Source: Streptomyces parvulus (GTDB lineage: Bacteria; Actinomycetota; Actinomycetes; Streptomycetales; Streptomycetaceae). From it: DNA of 64,000 nucleotides. Below, piece by piece: positions 28,911 through 40,906 of this stretch. A program made the position numbers and the translations under genes. Every line of letters begins with the position of its first letter. Position 1 is the first letter of the stretch. The notes below the pieces were generated by a model, which did no database searches, had not been told where the DNA came from, and saw only the letters and a program-made list of their open reading frames with translations. The DNA is taken from assembly GCF_014648855.1 (NCBI RefSeq), contig NZ_BMRX01000001.1, positions 186,001 to 250,000 on the forward strand, in the 5' to 3' direction.

Positions 28911-30029
28911 CTACTTCAACCCGATCTCCCCGCAAGCCTCCGCGAACTTCGCCGTGCAGATGTCGCTGACCTTGTAGAAGCCGTCCGCGATCACCGTCTC
29001 GTCGATGTTGCCCTTGGTGAGGGCGACGACGGGGACGAGCTGGGCGGGGATGCCCTTGTGGGTGGGGCTGTCGACCTTGTCGCGGGCGAGGGCGTCGAAC
29101 TGGATGTCCCGGCCCTGGACGCGCGCCACGGCCATCTCCGCGGCGTTCTCCGCCTCCTGCGGGTAGGACTTGTAGACGCTCATGTACTGGTCGCCGGTGA
29201 CGATCCGCTGGACCGCGGCCAGTTCCGCGTCCTGGCCGGTGATGGGCGGCAGGTCGGTGACGCCCGCGTCCTCCAGGGCCTTGATGATGCCGCCGGCCAT
29301 GCCGTCGTTGGCGGAGTAGACGCCCGCGATGTTGCCCTTGCCGATCTCCCCGATCGCCTCGGTCATGTTCGCCTCGGCGTTCTCCGGCTTCCAGTCCTTG
29401 GTGTCGAAGGACTGGGCGATCGTCACCTTGCCGTTCAGCTCGGACATGGCGCCCGCCTTGAACTGCTTGGCGTTCGGGTCGGTGGGCGAGCCGTTCATCA
29501 TGACGATCTTGTCGGAGCTGTCCGAGCCGTCGCCGAGGGCGTCGATGAGGGAGCGGCCCTGGACCTCGCCGACCAGCTCGTTGTCGAAGGAGATGTAGGC
29601 GTCGATCGGGCCCTCGGCCAGCCGGTCGTAGGCGATGACCGGGATCCCGGCGTCCTTGGCCTTCTGCACGCCGTCCCCGATGGACTGCGCGTCGACCGCG
29701 TCCAGCACGATGACGTCGACCTCGTCGTCGATCATCTGCTGCAGCTGCTCGGTCTGCTTCGCCGCGCTCGCCTCGGCGTTGGCGTACTTGACGTTGCCCG
29801 CGTCGTTCGTGAGCTCGCCGACCTTCGCCTTGAAGAAGGGGTAGTCGAACTGCTCGTAGCGCGTGTTCTCCTTCTCCGGCAGCAGCAGCCCCACGGTGAT
29901 GTCGTCGCCCTTCGTGGGGCTCGCCTCGTCGCTGCTGTCCGAGGCGCCCAGGACGCCGCAGGAGGCCAGCGACAGAGTCATCAGAGACGCGGCCACGGAT
30001 ATGGCGGTACGACGGGCACGGCTGCTCAC
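28911..30029 (-). CDS. Sugar ABC transporter substrate-binding lipoprotein (XylF-like)
   Basis: Lipoprotein of 372 residues: signal peptide with lipobox SLASCG near residue 24, then a periplasmic-binding-protein type 1 fold (ITVGLLLPEKENTRYEQFDYPFF, VDVIVLDAVDAQS, IPVIAYDRLAEG, YSANDGMAGGIIKALEDAG, PITGQDAELAAVQRI). These match D-xylose/ribose-type binding proteins. No permease or ATPase gene is adjacent, so it is an orphan receptor or works with a distant transporter. GTG 30029 follows GGAAGG. It sits behind the dnaK-operon terminator. Confidence 0.88.
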   Translation of the reverse strand: MSSRARRTAISVAASLMTLSLASCGVLGASDSSDEASPTKGDDITVGLLLPEKENTRYEQFDYPFFKAKVGELTNDAGNVKYANAEASAAKQTEQLQQMIDDEVDVIVLDAVDAQSIGDGVQKAKDAGIPVIAYDRLAEGPIDAYISFDNELVGEVQGRSLIDALGDGSDSSDKIVMMNGSPTDPNAKQFKAGAMSELNGKVTIAQSFDTKDWKPENAEANMTEAIGEIGKGNIAGVYSANDGMAGGIIKALEDAGVTDLPPITGQDAELAAVQRIVTGDQYMSVYKSYPQEAENAAEMAVARVQGRDIQFDALARDKVDSPTHKGIPAQLVPVVALTKGNIDETVIADGFYKVSDICTAKFAEACGEIGLK

Positions 30030-30161
30030 TGCGCTGACCTTCCGACACACGGGTGTTGTTGTGACCCGGGGGACCCAGACGACCCAGGTGAAGGAAGCCA
30101 ACGCTCTCTTCACGAAATCGTCAAGAACTACTGGACCAATGAGACAGCACCGTTGTGAACA

Positions 30162-30193
30162 AGCCCCGGAGGTCCGACCGGACCTCCGGGGCT
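30162..30193 (-). terminator. Terminator of the dnaK-grpE-dnaJ-hspR operon
   Basis: A perfect 14-bp stem (AGCCCCGGAGGTCC and complement) with a GACC loop starts 40 bp after the hspR stop. Confidence 0.88.
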
Positions 30194-30232
30194 CGCGATG
30201 CCGTCTTCCCTTGTGCCGCCTGCCCAAAGCGG

Positions 30233-30694
30233 TCAGTCCGAGGCCTGGCCGTGGCGCTTGGGACGCCACACGACCAGGGCGCTGGTCTGCTGTACCTCTT
30301 GGTAGGGGACCAGGTCACGGCGGTACGACGCGTGCACCGCCGCTTCCCGCTGGCGCATCGCCGTCGCCGCTCCGTCGAGGGCGTCGGCCATCTCCGCGAC
30401 CCGGGCCTGGAGCGCGGCGACCTGGTTCTCCAGTTCGATGATGCGCTTGATTCCGGCCAGGTTGATGCCCTCGTCCTGCGACAGCTGCTGCACCTGGCGG
30501 AGCAGCTCGATGTCGCGGGCCGAGTAGCGCCGGCCGCGCCCGGCCGTGCGGTCCGGGGAGACCAGGCCGAGGCGGTCGTACTGACGCAGGGTCTGCGGGT
30601 GCAGACCGGAGAGCTGGGCCGCCACCGAGATGACGTAGACCGGGGTCTCCTCGGTCAGTTCATACGGATTGCGTCGACGACCGTCCATCCCCAT
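30233..30694 (-). CDS. hspR: Heat-shock repressor HspR (MerR family)
   Basis: MerR-type repressor of 153 residues that binds HAIR repeats and uses DnaK as co-repressor. The winged HTH is VYVISVAAQLSGLHPQTLRQYDRLGLVSP, with the wing GRGRRYSARDIELL, followed by a coiled-coil dimerisation segment (GIKRIIELENQVAALQARVAEM). The ATG overlaps the dnaJ stop as TGATG with AGGGAG just upstream. HAIR sites in this window lie before dnaK and clpB, fitting autoregulation plus co-control of clpB. Confidence 0.96.
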   Translation of the reverse strand: MGMDGRRRNPYELTEETPVYVISVAAQLSGLHPQTLRQYDRLGLVSPDRTAGRGRRYSARDIELLRQVQQLSQDEGINLAGIKRIIELENQVAALQARVAEMADALDGAATAMRQREAAVHASYRRDLVPYQEVQQTSALVVWRPKRHGQASD

Positions 30695-31890
30695 CAAGCT
30701 CCCTTCGCGGCCTGGAACAACTCCGCCCGCGGATCCTCGTCCGCGGTCGCCTCGCGATACGCCTCCAGCGCGTCACGAGCCTTCCCCGTCAGGTCCTTCG
30801 GAACACTCACCTCGACGGTGACCAGGAGGTCGCCGCGGCTGCCGTCCTTGCGGACCGCGCCCTTCCCGCGGGCCCGCATGGTGCGCCCGTTGGGCGTGCC
30901 CGGCGGAAGCTTCAGCGTGACGGGCGGACCGCCCAGGGTCGGCACCCGCACCTCGCCGCCCAGGGCGGCTTCGGTGTAGGTGACGGGGACGGTGACCGTG
31001 AGGTTGTCGCCCCGGCGGCCGAAGATGGAGTGCTCCTTGACGTGCACGACCACGTAGAGGTCGCCCGCCGGTCCGCCCCGCTCGCCCGGTGTGCCCTTGC
31101 CGCGCAGCCGGATGCGCTGCCCGTCCGACACCCCGGCCGGGATGCGGACCTGCATCGTCCGGGAGGACTTGGCGCGTCCGGAGCCCTTGCAGACGTCGCA
31201 GGGGTCCTCGGCGATCAGGCCGCGGCCCTTGCAGTCCGGGCACGGGTCGGTGAGCGAGAAGCCGCCGCCGGAGCCCCGCGCGACCTGACCGGTGCCGACG
31301 CAGGTCGGGCACACGCGCGGTGTGCCGTTCTTGTCGCCGGTGCCCGAACAGGCCTTGCAGGGCGCCTGCGAGGACATCCGCAGCGGCACCGTGGCGCCCT
31401 CGATGGCCTCCGTGAAGCTCAGCGTGACCTCGGACTCGATGTCCTGGCCGCGCCGCGGCTGGGTCCGCGTGCCGCCGCCGGGAGCGCCGCCGGTGCGGTT
31501 GAACAGGCCGCCGAACACGTCCCCGAGTCCGCCGCCGAAGCCGCCGGCGCCCCCCTGGCCCCCGCCCTGGGCGCCGCCTCCGAAGAGGTCGCCCAGGTCG
31601 AAGTTGAAGGTGCCGCCGCCACCCGCGCCCGGCCCCGGGCGGAAACCGCCGTTGCCGAAGAGGGCGCGGGCCTCGTCGTACTCCTTGCGCTTCTTGGGGT
31701 CGCCGAGGATGTCGTTGGCCTCGGAGATCTCCTTGAAGCGCTCCTCGGCCCTGACGTTCCCCTTGTTGGCGTCCGGGTGGTTCTCGCGGGCGAGCTTCCG
31801 GTACGCCTTCTTGATCTCGGCCTCGGTGGCGTCCTTGGGGACGCCGAGGACCTTGTAGTAGTCCTTCTCGATGAAGTCCTTCGTGCTCAT
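30694..31890 (-). CDS. dnaJ: Chaperone DnaJ
   Basis: Hsp40 co-chaperone of 398 residues that delivers substrates to DnaK and stimulates its ATPase. The J domain holds the HPD triad (YRKLARENHPDANKG), followed by a long Gly/Phe-rich region, four zinc motifs (CKACSGTG, CPTCVGTG, CPDCKGRG, CDVCKGSG) and the C-terminal substrate-binding domain. It lies between grpE (36 bp gap) and hspR (1-base overlap). Confidence 0.98.
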   Translation of the reverse strand: MSTKDFIEKDYYKVLGVPKDATEAEIKKAYRKLARENHPDANKGNVRAEERFKEISEANDILGDPKKRKEYDEARALFGNGGFRPGPGAGGGGTFNFDLGDLFGGGAQGGGQGGAGGFGGGLGDVFGGLFNRTGGAPGGGTRTQPRRGQDIESEVTLSFTEAIEGATVPLRMSSQAPCKACSGTGDKNGTPRVCPTCVGTGQVARGSGGGFSLTDPCPDCKGRGLIAEDPCDVCKGSGRAKSSRTMQVRIPAGVSDGQRIRLRGKGTPGERGGPAGDLYVVVHVKEHSIFGRRGDNLTVTVPVTYTEAALGGEVRVPTLGGPPVTLKLPPGTPNGRTMRARGKGAVRKDGSRGDLLVTVEVSVPKDLTGKARDALEAYREATADEDPRAELFQAAKGA

Positions 31891-31926
31891 CCCCGACGTC
31901 CCTCCTTCCCGCTTCCGGTCCTGCCG

Positions 31927-34492
<2,566 letters not shown>

Positions 34493-34525
34493 TGTGCACG
34501 ACGGTCTCCGTGCGGTCAACAGAGG

Positions 34526-34542
34526 TGAGTCGAGCCGACTCA
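34526..34542. promoter_or_regulatory. HAIR-like operator 2 of the dnaK operon
   Basis: TGAGT-N7-ACTCA is a shorter match to the same repeat, 34 bp beyond operator 1. It lies just after the stop of the upstream membrane-protein gene. Multiple HAIR boxes at dnaK are known in Streptomyces. Confidence 0.85.
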
Positions 34543-34546
34543 ACTC

Positions 34547-35704
34547 TTATCCGTTCCTTACACGCAACGGGGCGCTGACCTGGACTTCTTCGGCCCGCCG
34601 AGCCTGGCGAACCGGGAAAATCGTCCCTCGGGAGGAGGCATCCCCAGGGGTGTCCGCCACCTCGGGAGGCACCCGGGACGCACCGCGAGGCGGCCGCGCG
34701 GGCCCCGGTACCCGGCCCTGCGCCCCTGCCCCGTGCCGCGGCCCGTACACCCGTACCCGCAGCAGCCCCGCCACCGCGGCCGCCGCGGCTCCCGCGACCC
34801 ACCACACCGCCGGCGCCCCGACCCGGCCCGTGTGCACGAGCACACCCGTGAGCACCGCGCCGCAGGAGACCGCGCCGACGACCACCGCCGCGCCCTGCGG
34901 GGTGAGCCCGAGCCGGCGCAGCCGGTGGGCCAGGTGGTCGGGCCCCGCGCGCAGCACGGGCCGCCCGGCCAGCCGGCGCGAGAGGAGTACGAGTACGACG
35001 TCCAGGCAGGCCGGCGCGGTCAGCGCGAAGAGCACCGCCGCACCGCCGGCCGGCGGATGCCCCGCGCGGGTGAACACGGCGGCCCCGGCCAGCAGGAAGC
35101 CCGTGAAGAGCGCCCCGCACGCGCCGAGCGCGATCCGCGCCGGGTGCCAGTTGTGCAGCAGCAGCCCGGTCAGCGCGGCCGCCAGCGCGAGCAGCGCCAC
35201 CGCCAGCCCGTCCCGCAGCTCCGCCGCGGCGCAGGCGGCGACCCCGAAGGCGGTGACGACCCCCACCGTGCCGGCCACCCCGTCGGCGTGGTCCAGCCCC
35301 CGGAAGGCGGCGGCCACCAGCGTGATCCATCCCACGGCGAGCACTCCGGCCACCGGGCCGGTCTCCCCGTACGGCACCACGCAGGCCGCCGCGACGGCCG
35401 TACCGGCGACCACCCACCGCCGGCGCAGCCGCCAGAGGTCGGCGGCGAGGCCGAGGGCGCCGGCGGCCAGGGCGCCGAGCAGCAGCCGGCCGGCCGCGGG
35501 GCCGAGCGGCACGACGCCGGTCCAGTCGCCCACCCCCGCGACCAGCCCGGTGACCAGGGCGACCGCCACCCCGCCGGACAGCGGGACGGGACGCCGCCGG
35601 CGGCGGTCGACGAGGGCGAGGGAGAGGGCGGGGGCGCGCAGCAGCGCGGCGAGGAGGGCGGCGAGGAGGAAGGAGGCGGTGGCGGCGGCGATCCCGTAGA
35701 GCAC
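34547..35704 (-). CDS. WecA/MraY-like glycosyl-1-phosphate transferase homologue with degenerate catalytic motifs
   Basis: Polytopic membrane protein of 385 residues with about ten hydrophobic segments. VDRRRRRPVPLSGGVAVAL, FRGLDHADGVAG, NWHPARIALGACGALF and DHLAHRLRRLG sit where WecA/MraY enzymes have RKxHxxPxPxxGG, NxxDGxDG, N-P-x-x-x-F-M-G-D-x-G and the His-box. Several catalytic Asp are replaced: the usual DD is LAADL, and the MGD Asp is Ala/Cys. It may be a pseudo-enzyme or act on an unusual substrate. The GTG start lacks a clear ribosome site. Its stop abuts the dnaK control region. Confidence 0.72.
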   Translation of the reverse strand: MLYGIAAATASFLLAALLAALLRAPALSLALVDRRRRRPVPLSGGVAVALVTGLVAGVGDWTGVVPLGPAAGRLLLGALAAGALGLAADLWRLRRRWVVAGTAVAAACVVPYGETGPVAGVLAVGWITLVAAAFRGLDHADGVAGTVGVVTAFGVAACAAAELRDGLAVALLALAAALTGLLLHNWHPARIALGACGALFTGFLLAGAAVFTRAGHPPAGGAAVLFALTAPACLDVVLVLLSRRLAGRPVLRAGPDHLAHRLRRLGLTPQGAAVVVGAVSCGAVLTGVLVHTGRVGAPAVWWVAGAAAAAVAGLLRVRVYGPRHGAGAQGRVPGPARPPRGASRVPPEVADTPGDASSRGTIFPVRQARRAEEVQVSAPLRVRNG

Positions 35705-35944
35705 GGGGACAAGTTATGCCGGATATCACGTTTTGCTATGAATTGCTCGGCCGCTACGGCGTGGCGAAGGGGCCCCCGGGCGGGCCCGGCGGTCAGGGTT
35801 GCCTCAGCGACGCAGATCACCGCACGTCCGACTACAGTGCGGCTGAGGATCGGGGTAGTCTCGGACGGACTGAATAAGTTACCGCTTAGTAATACCGAGC
35901 AACACTGATCCCCTCGCAACCTCGCAGGCCCGAGGAGCCCCCAA

Positions 35945-38227
35945 ATGCAACTCGCCGCGATCATCGTGTCGCTGGTCCTGATCGTGGTCGGCGTGGCGCT
36001 GTTCGGCCGCGCCGTCCTGCAGATCGTCAACTACATGCGGCTGGGCCAGCCGGTGCCGGCCGGCACGCGGACCGACGATCCCGCAGCGCGCACCGTCACC
36101 GTGGTCCGGGAGTTCCTCGGCCACACCCGGATGAACCGCTGGGGCATCGTCGGTGTGGCGCACTGGTTCGTGGCGGTGGGCTTCTTCTCCCTGCTGCTGA
36201 CGATCGTCAACGCGGTCGGGCAGCTCTTCGAGGCGGACTGGATCCTGCCGGTCATCGGCGACTGGGCGCCGTACAACGTCTTCGTCGAGTTCATCGGCAC
36301 CATGACGGTGCTCGGCATCCTCGCGCTGATCGTGATCCGCCAGCTGAGCCGGCCGGACAAGCCGGGCCGCAAGTCCCGCTTCGCCGGGTCCAACTTCGGC
36401 CAGGCGTACTTCGTCGAGGCCGTCATCCTCATCGTCGGCGTCTGCATCTTCATGCTGCACGCCCTGGAGGGCGCCCTCCACCACGTGGACGGCTACGAGG
36501 CCTCGTTCTTCATCTCGTACCCGGTCGTCTCCGCACTCGGGAACCTGGACGTCTCCACCCTCCAGAACCTGGTCTACCTCTTCGCCGGCCTGAAGATCGC
36601 GACCTCGTTCATCTGGATGATCACCGTCGCCCTCAAGACCGACATGGGCGTCGCCTGGCACCGCTTCCTCGCCTTCCCGAACATCTGGTTCAAGCGCGAC
36701 GCGAAGGGCGGCACCGCCCTCGGCGCCCTGCTGCCGATGACCTCGGGCGGCAAGCCGATCGACTTCACCGACCCCGGCGACGACGACACCTTCGGCGTCT
36801 CCCAGGTCGAGCAGTTCTCCTGGAAGGGCCTACTGGACTTCTCCACCTGCACCGAGTGCGGCCGCTGCCAGTCGCAGTGCCCCGCGTGGAACACCGGCAA
36901 GCCGCTCTCCCCCAAGCTCCTGATCATGTCCCTGCGCGACCACGCGCACGCCAAGGCCCCCTACCTGCTGGCCGGCGGCGGCAAGACGATGGAGGGCGAC
37001 GAGAAGGCGTCCGAGGAGCAGCTCGCCCCGGTGCCCGCGGCGGCGCTCGCGGAGTCCGAGCGCCCGCTGATCGGCACCCTCGAAGAGAACGGCGTCATCG
37101 ACCCGGACGTCCTGTGGTCCTGCACCACCTGCGGCGCCTGCGTCGAGCAGTGCCCGGTGGACATCGAGCACGTCGACCACATCGTCGACATGCGCCGCTA
37201 CCAGGTCATGATCGAGTCGGCGTTCCCGTCCGAGGCGGGCACGATGCTCAAGAACCTGGAGAAGAAGGGCAACCCCTGGGGCCTGGCGAAGAAGCAGCGC
37301 CTGGAGTGGCTCAAGGAGCTGGACTTCGAGGTCCCGGTCGTCGGCAAGGACATCGAGGACCTCACCGAGGTCGAGTACCTGTACTGGGTCGGCTGCGCCG
37401 GCGCCCTGGAGGACCGCGCCAAGAAGACCACCAAGGCCTTCGCCGAGCTGCTGCACATCGCGGGCGTCAAGTTCGCGATCATGGGCGGCGACGAGAAGTG
37501 CACCGGTGACTCGGCACGGCGCCTGGGCAACGAGCCGCTCTTCCAGGAGCTGGGTATGGAGAACGTCATGTCCCTCAACGCCGCCTTCGGCGAGGAGATG
37601 GACGACGACGGCAAGGTCACCGAGGAGTCGAAGAAGCCGAAGTCGGCGAAGAAGATCGTCGCCACCTGCCCGCACTGCCTCAACACCCTGGGCAACGAGT
37701 ACCCGCAGCTCGGCGGCGACTACGAGGTCATCCACCACACCCAGCTGCTCCAGCACCTCGTGGACGAGGGCAAGCTGCTCCCGGTCACCCCGGTCGAGGG
37801 CATCATCACGTACCACGACCCGTGCTACCTGGGCCGGCACAACAAGATCTACACGCCGCCGCGCGAGATCATCGCCGCCGTCCCGGGCGTCCGCAACGAG
37901 GAGATGCACCGCCACAAGGAGCGCGGCTTCTGCTGCGGCGCCGGCGGCGCGCGGATGTGGATGGAGGAGCGGATCGGCAAGCGCATCAACAACGAGCGCG
38001 TCGACGAGGCCCTCTCCGTCAACCCGGACATCGTCTCCACCGCCTGCCCGTTCTGCCTCGTCATGCTGACCGACTCGGTCAACGGCAAGAAGAACGACGG
38101 CAAGGCGAAGGAGTCCATTCAGGTCGTCGACGTCGCCCAGCTGCTGCTGGACTCGGTGAAGACCCCGGCCGACCCGGCGGGCGAGCCGGAGCCGGAGAGC
38201 GAGCCGACGCCGGAGCCGGTGAAGTAA
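35945..38227 (+). CDS. Membrane (Fe-S)-binding oxidoreductase, heterodisulfide reductase/GlpC-like
   Basis: Protein of 760 residues. Residues 1-235 have about six membrane helices with His that may bind heme b (NarI/HdrE-like). Then come two 4Fe-4S motifs (CTECGRCQSQCP, CTTCGACVEQCP), and two CCG-type cysteine domains (TCPHCLNTLGNEY, YHDPCYLGRHN, GFCCGAGGARMW, ACPFCLVMLTD). It probably passes electrons between the quinone pool and a soluble donor such as an acyl-CoA or lactate dehydrogenase partner. The tail is Pro/Glu-rich. GAGGAG precedes the ATG, and the gene is monocistronic. The 240 bp upstream hold no gene. Confidence 0.9.
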   Translation: MQLAAIIVSLVLIVVGVALFGRAVLQIVNYMRLGQPVPAGTRTDDPAARTVTVVREFLGHTRMNRWGIVGVAHWFVAVGFFSLLLTIVNAVGQLFEADWILPVIGDWAPYNVFVEFIGTMTVLGILALIVIRQLSRPDKPGRKSRFAGSNFGQAYFVEAVILIVGVCIFMLHALEGALHHVDGYEASFFISYPVVSALGNLDVSTLQNLVYLFAGLKIATSFIWMITVALKTDMGVAWHRFLAFPNIWFKRDAKGGTALGALLPMTSGGKPIDFTDPGDDDTFGVSQVEQFSWKGLLDFSTCTECGRCQSQCPAWNTGKPLSPKLLIMSLRDHAHAKAPYLLAGGGKTMEGDEKASEEQLAPVPAAALAESERPLIGTLEENGVIDPDVLWSCTTCGACVEQCPVDIEHVDHIVDMRRYQVMIESAFPSEAGTMLKNLEKKGNPWGLAKKQRLEWLKELDFEVPVVGKDIEDLTEVEYLYWVGCAGALEDRAKKTTKAFAELLHIAGVKFAIMGGDEKCTGDSARRLGNEPLFQELGMENVMSLNAAFGEEMDDDGKVTEESKKPKSAKKIVATCPHCLNTLGNEYPQLGGDYEVIHHTQLLQHLVDEGKLLPVTPVEGIITYHDPCYLGRHNKIYTPPREIIAAVPGVRNEEMHRHKERGFCCGAGGARMWMEERIGKRINNERVDEALSVNPDIVSTACPFCLVMLTDSVNGKKNDGKAKESIQVVDVAQLLLDSVKTPADPAGEPEPESEPTPEPVK

Positions 38228-38246
38228 CCCGCACCACTCCTGCCGC

Positions 38247-38283
38247 CGACACCCCCTGGTCCCGCCCGGACCCGGGGGTGTCG
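38247..38283 (+). terminator. Terminator after the Fe-S oxidoreductase
   Basis: CGACACCCCC pairs with GGGGGTGTCG (10 bp), and an inner GGTCC/GGACC stem extends the hairpin. It lies 20 bp after the stop. Confidence 0.75.
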
Positions 38284-38368
38284 CCGTTCGTCGAACGCGT
38301 GCATCATTACCCGGTCGTTGTCAGTGGCACGGAATCACGGAATCACCGGATCGGACGGGGCGGGGCGA

Positions 38369-39670
38369 ATGGTGCGCGGACGAAGAGCCATCCGGGTCGG
38401 TACGACGGCCGCCGGCTGCGCGCTGCTGCTCGCCGCCTGCGGCCGGGGCGGACCGGCCCCCGCCGCCGACGGCACCGGCCCCACCCCCGTGCGCGCGGCC
38501 CAGGCCCCCGCCGCGCAGCCCGTCCCGCGCGGCGAGGGCAGCGAGGTCCCCGACGACTTCAACGGCGACGGCCACCGCGACCTCGTCCTCGACGACCTGG
38601 TCAAGGCGGAGAGCCACGCCGACGACGCCGGGATCGGCATCGTCTACGGCTCGGCGCGCGGACCGGCCCCCGCCACCCGGCAGTTGCTCACCCCCGCGAA
38701 GTACGCGGCCCCCACGGACGGGCAGATCCCGGCCGTCTTCGAGGCGGAGTCGGCCTGCGACCTGGACGGCGACGGCTTCACCGACCTCGTCGTCACCACC
38801 GACCCGCCCTACGACGGACAGGGCCGCCCCCCGGTCCCGCTCCAGCTCCTCTTCGGATCCCCGGCCGGACCGGCCGCCCGCGCGGTCCCGCTGGCCGTCC
38901 CCGGCACGGCACGCTTCGGCAACGACTGGCCCGAGCGCCCGGTCTGCGGCGACTTCGACGGCGACGGCGCCGAGGACCTGGTCCTGCACGCCTCGGCCGG
39001 CCACCTCAGCTACCTGCGCGGCCCCTTCACCCGCGAGGGCGCCCCGCGCGAGGCCGGCGCGCCCGTCCCCTCCCCCGGCGAGGTGCCGACCGGCCCCGCC
39101 GCCGACGTGAACCGCGACGGGTACGACGACCTCGTCGTCCGCGCCTCCGCGGGCCCCGGCGCCGCCGCCCTCGTCCTCGGCGGCCCCGACGGCCCCACCC
39201 GCACCGGGGTCGCCCTCCCGGCGGGCACGGACGTCGCGCTGGGCTCCTTCGGGCGGGGCAAGGCGCTGGACGCGGCGGTGGGCGGCGCGGACGGCACGGC
39301 CCTCCGCTTCGACCTGCCCGCCTCCCGCCGCGGCACCCTCGACGCCCCCGGCACCGCCCTCGACGCCGCCGACTTCGACGGCGACGGCCGCACGGAGCTG
39401 GTCCTCGGCGAACCCGCCGTACGCGTCCTCCCGGGCCGCGCGACGGGCCCGGTGACGGAGGGCGCGGTGACCGTGGAGCCCGCCGCCCAGGGGACGACGC
39501 GCGTGCTGACGGCGGGCGACTTCGACGGCGACGGGCGGGCGGACCTGGTCGTGCGGACGAACCGGGGCGACACCAAGGACACCGTCGAGGTTTACCGGGG
39601 CACGGCGAACGGGCTCGTGACGCGGGAGCCGGCGGTCACCTTCTCGACGGCGTACTTCCTGACCCCTTAG
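38369..39670 (+). CDS. FG-GAP/VCBS repeat lipoprotein
   Basis: Exported lipoprotein of 433 residues with lipobox LLLAACG. It carries at least six calcium-binding FG-GAP-type loops (DFNGDGHRDL, DLDGDGFTDL, DFDGDGAEDL, DVNRDGYDDL, DFDGDGRTEL, DFDGDGRADL), which predict an integrin-alpha-like beta-propeller on the cell surface. ATG 38369 follows GGACGGGG. Binding partner unknown. A longer frame from 38318 would precede the lipobox with an unlikely hydrophilic extension. Confidence 0.85.
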   Translation: MVRGRRAIRVGTTAAGCALLLAACGRGGPAPAADGTGPTPVRAAQAPAAQPVPRGEGSEVPDDFNGDGHRDLVLDDLVKAESHADDAGIGIVYGSARGPAPATRQLLTPAKYAAPTDGQIPAVFEAESACDLDGDGFTDLVVTTDPPYDGQGRPPVPLQLLFGSPAGPAARAVPLAVPGTARFGNDWPERPVCGDFDGDGAEDLVLHASAGHLSYLRGPFTREGAPREAGAPVPSPGEVPTGPAADVNRDGYDDLVVRASAGPGAAALVLGGPDGPTRTGVALPAGTDVALGSFGRGKALDAAVGGADGTALRFDLPASRRGTLDAPGTALDAADFDGDGRTELVLGEPAVRVLPGRATGPVTEGAVTVEPAAQGTTRVLTAGDFDGDGRADLVVRTNRGDTKDTVEVYRGTANGLVTREPAVTFSTAYFLTP

Positions 39671-39822
39671 GGGCCGGGCGGCCTCGGGCCGAGGTCGGGG
39701 CGGCATGCCGTGCACCGGCCCCTCGGGGAGACCCGTAGGGGATGTCACAGCTCGGCCGCAAAGGGTCCCCCGAATGGCCGGGCCCCGCACGTCACTCTCC
39801 GGGACCAGGTACGTTCGAAGGC

Positions 39823-40749
39823 GTGGCTGGATTCAGGATCGGACGCGGCCGGGACAACGGCGCTCCACACACGCGACCGCAACGCCCACCGTACGGACAG
39901 CAGGCGCCCCAGGGACCGCCGTACGGCGGACAGGCGGCGCCTCGGCAGCCGTACCCGCAGCAGCCGTACGGGGGTGGCGGACCCGGACCGGGCGGCTCCC
40001 CCTGGCCCCAGGCCCACGGCGGCGGCCACGGCGAGCCGGAGTACTTCGGCGACGGCGGCCACCACCCGGGGCAGCCCGGCGGCCAGGCCCCGTACGACCC
40101 GTACGCCGCCAACAACCCGGGCCACACCCAGGCGTTCACCGTCGACGACCCCTACAACCAGGGCGACACCTACCGCGCCGGATCGGCCCCCGCGCCCGGC
40201 CCGGTCGGCCCGCGCCTGCACTGGAAGGACCTGCTGAGGGGCGTCGTCCTCGCCCCCAACCAGACCTTCCTCCAGATGCGGGACTACGCGATGTGGGCCC
40301 CGGCGCTCATCGTGACGTTCCTCTACGGCCTGCTGGCGGTCTTCGGCTTCGACGGCGCCCGCGAGGAGGCCATCAACGCCACCCTGTCGAACGCGGTCCC
40401 GATCGTCCTGACCACGGCCGTCGCCATGGTCCTGAGCGCCTTCGTCCTGGGCGTGGTCACCCACACCCTGGCCCGCCAGCTCGGCGGCGACGGCGCGTGG
40501 CAGCCCACGGTCGGCCTCTCCATGCTGATCATGTCCATCACGGACGCGCCGCGCCTGGTCGTCGCCCTGTTCGCCGGCGGCGACGCGCCCTTCGTCCAGA
40601 TCCTGGGCTGGGCCACCTGGATCGCGGCCGGCGCCCTGCTGACCCTGATGGTCTCCCGCTCCCACGACCTGCCCTGGCCGAAGGCGCTGGGCGCGTCGGC
40701 GATCCAGCTGATCGCACTGCTGTCGATCGTGAAGCTCGGGACGTTCTAG
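39823..40749 (+). CDS. Yip1 family membrane protein
   Basis: Protein of 308 residues. Residues 1-125 are disordered and rich in Pro, Gln, Gly and Tyr, with repeated YG/PYG units. The rest holds five hydrophobic helices of the Yip1 domain, including LRGVVLAPNQTFLQMRDYAMWAPALIV. GTG 39823 (VAGFRIGRG) matches the start of Streptomyces homologues and has GAAGG just upstream. Function in bacteria is unknown. Confidence 0.82.
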   Translation: MAGFRIGRGRDNGAPHTRPQRPPYGQQAPQGPPYGGQAAPRQPYPQQPYGGGGPGPGGSPWPQAHGGGHGEPEYFGDGGHHPGQPGGQAPYDPYAANNPGHTQAFTVDDPYNQGDTYRAGSAPAPGPVGPRLHWKDLLRGVVLAPNQTFLQMRDYAMWAPALIVTFLYGLLAVFGFDGAREEAINATLSNAVPIVLTTAVAMVLSAFVLGVVTHTLARQLGGDGAWQPTVGLSMLIMSITDAPRLVVALFAGGDAPFVQILGWATWIAAGALLTLMVSRSHDLPWPKALGASAIQLIALLSIVKLGTF

Positions 40750-40763
40750 CAGCTCGGATGCGT

Positions 40764-40794
40764 AAGGGCCCCCGGCGTCGCGCCGGGGGCCCTT
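40764..40794 (+). terminator. Terminator after the Yip1 gene
   Basis: AAGGGCCCCCGGCG and its exact complement form a 14-bp stem with a TCG loop, 15 bp after the stop. Confidence 0.88.
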
Positions 40795-40906
40795 CCCCTG
40801 CCCCGCGGTGATCACCCCCTGCTAATGTCACCCTGCTCGCGCAGGGCCGAGCGGCGGTTCCCTGAACACCCCCCCTGCGCGGAGCGCCCTGGGGAGGGAC
40901 TCACAC

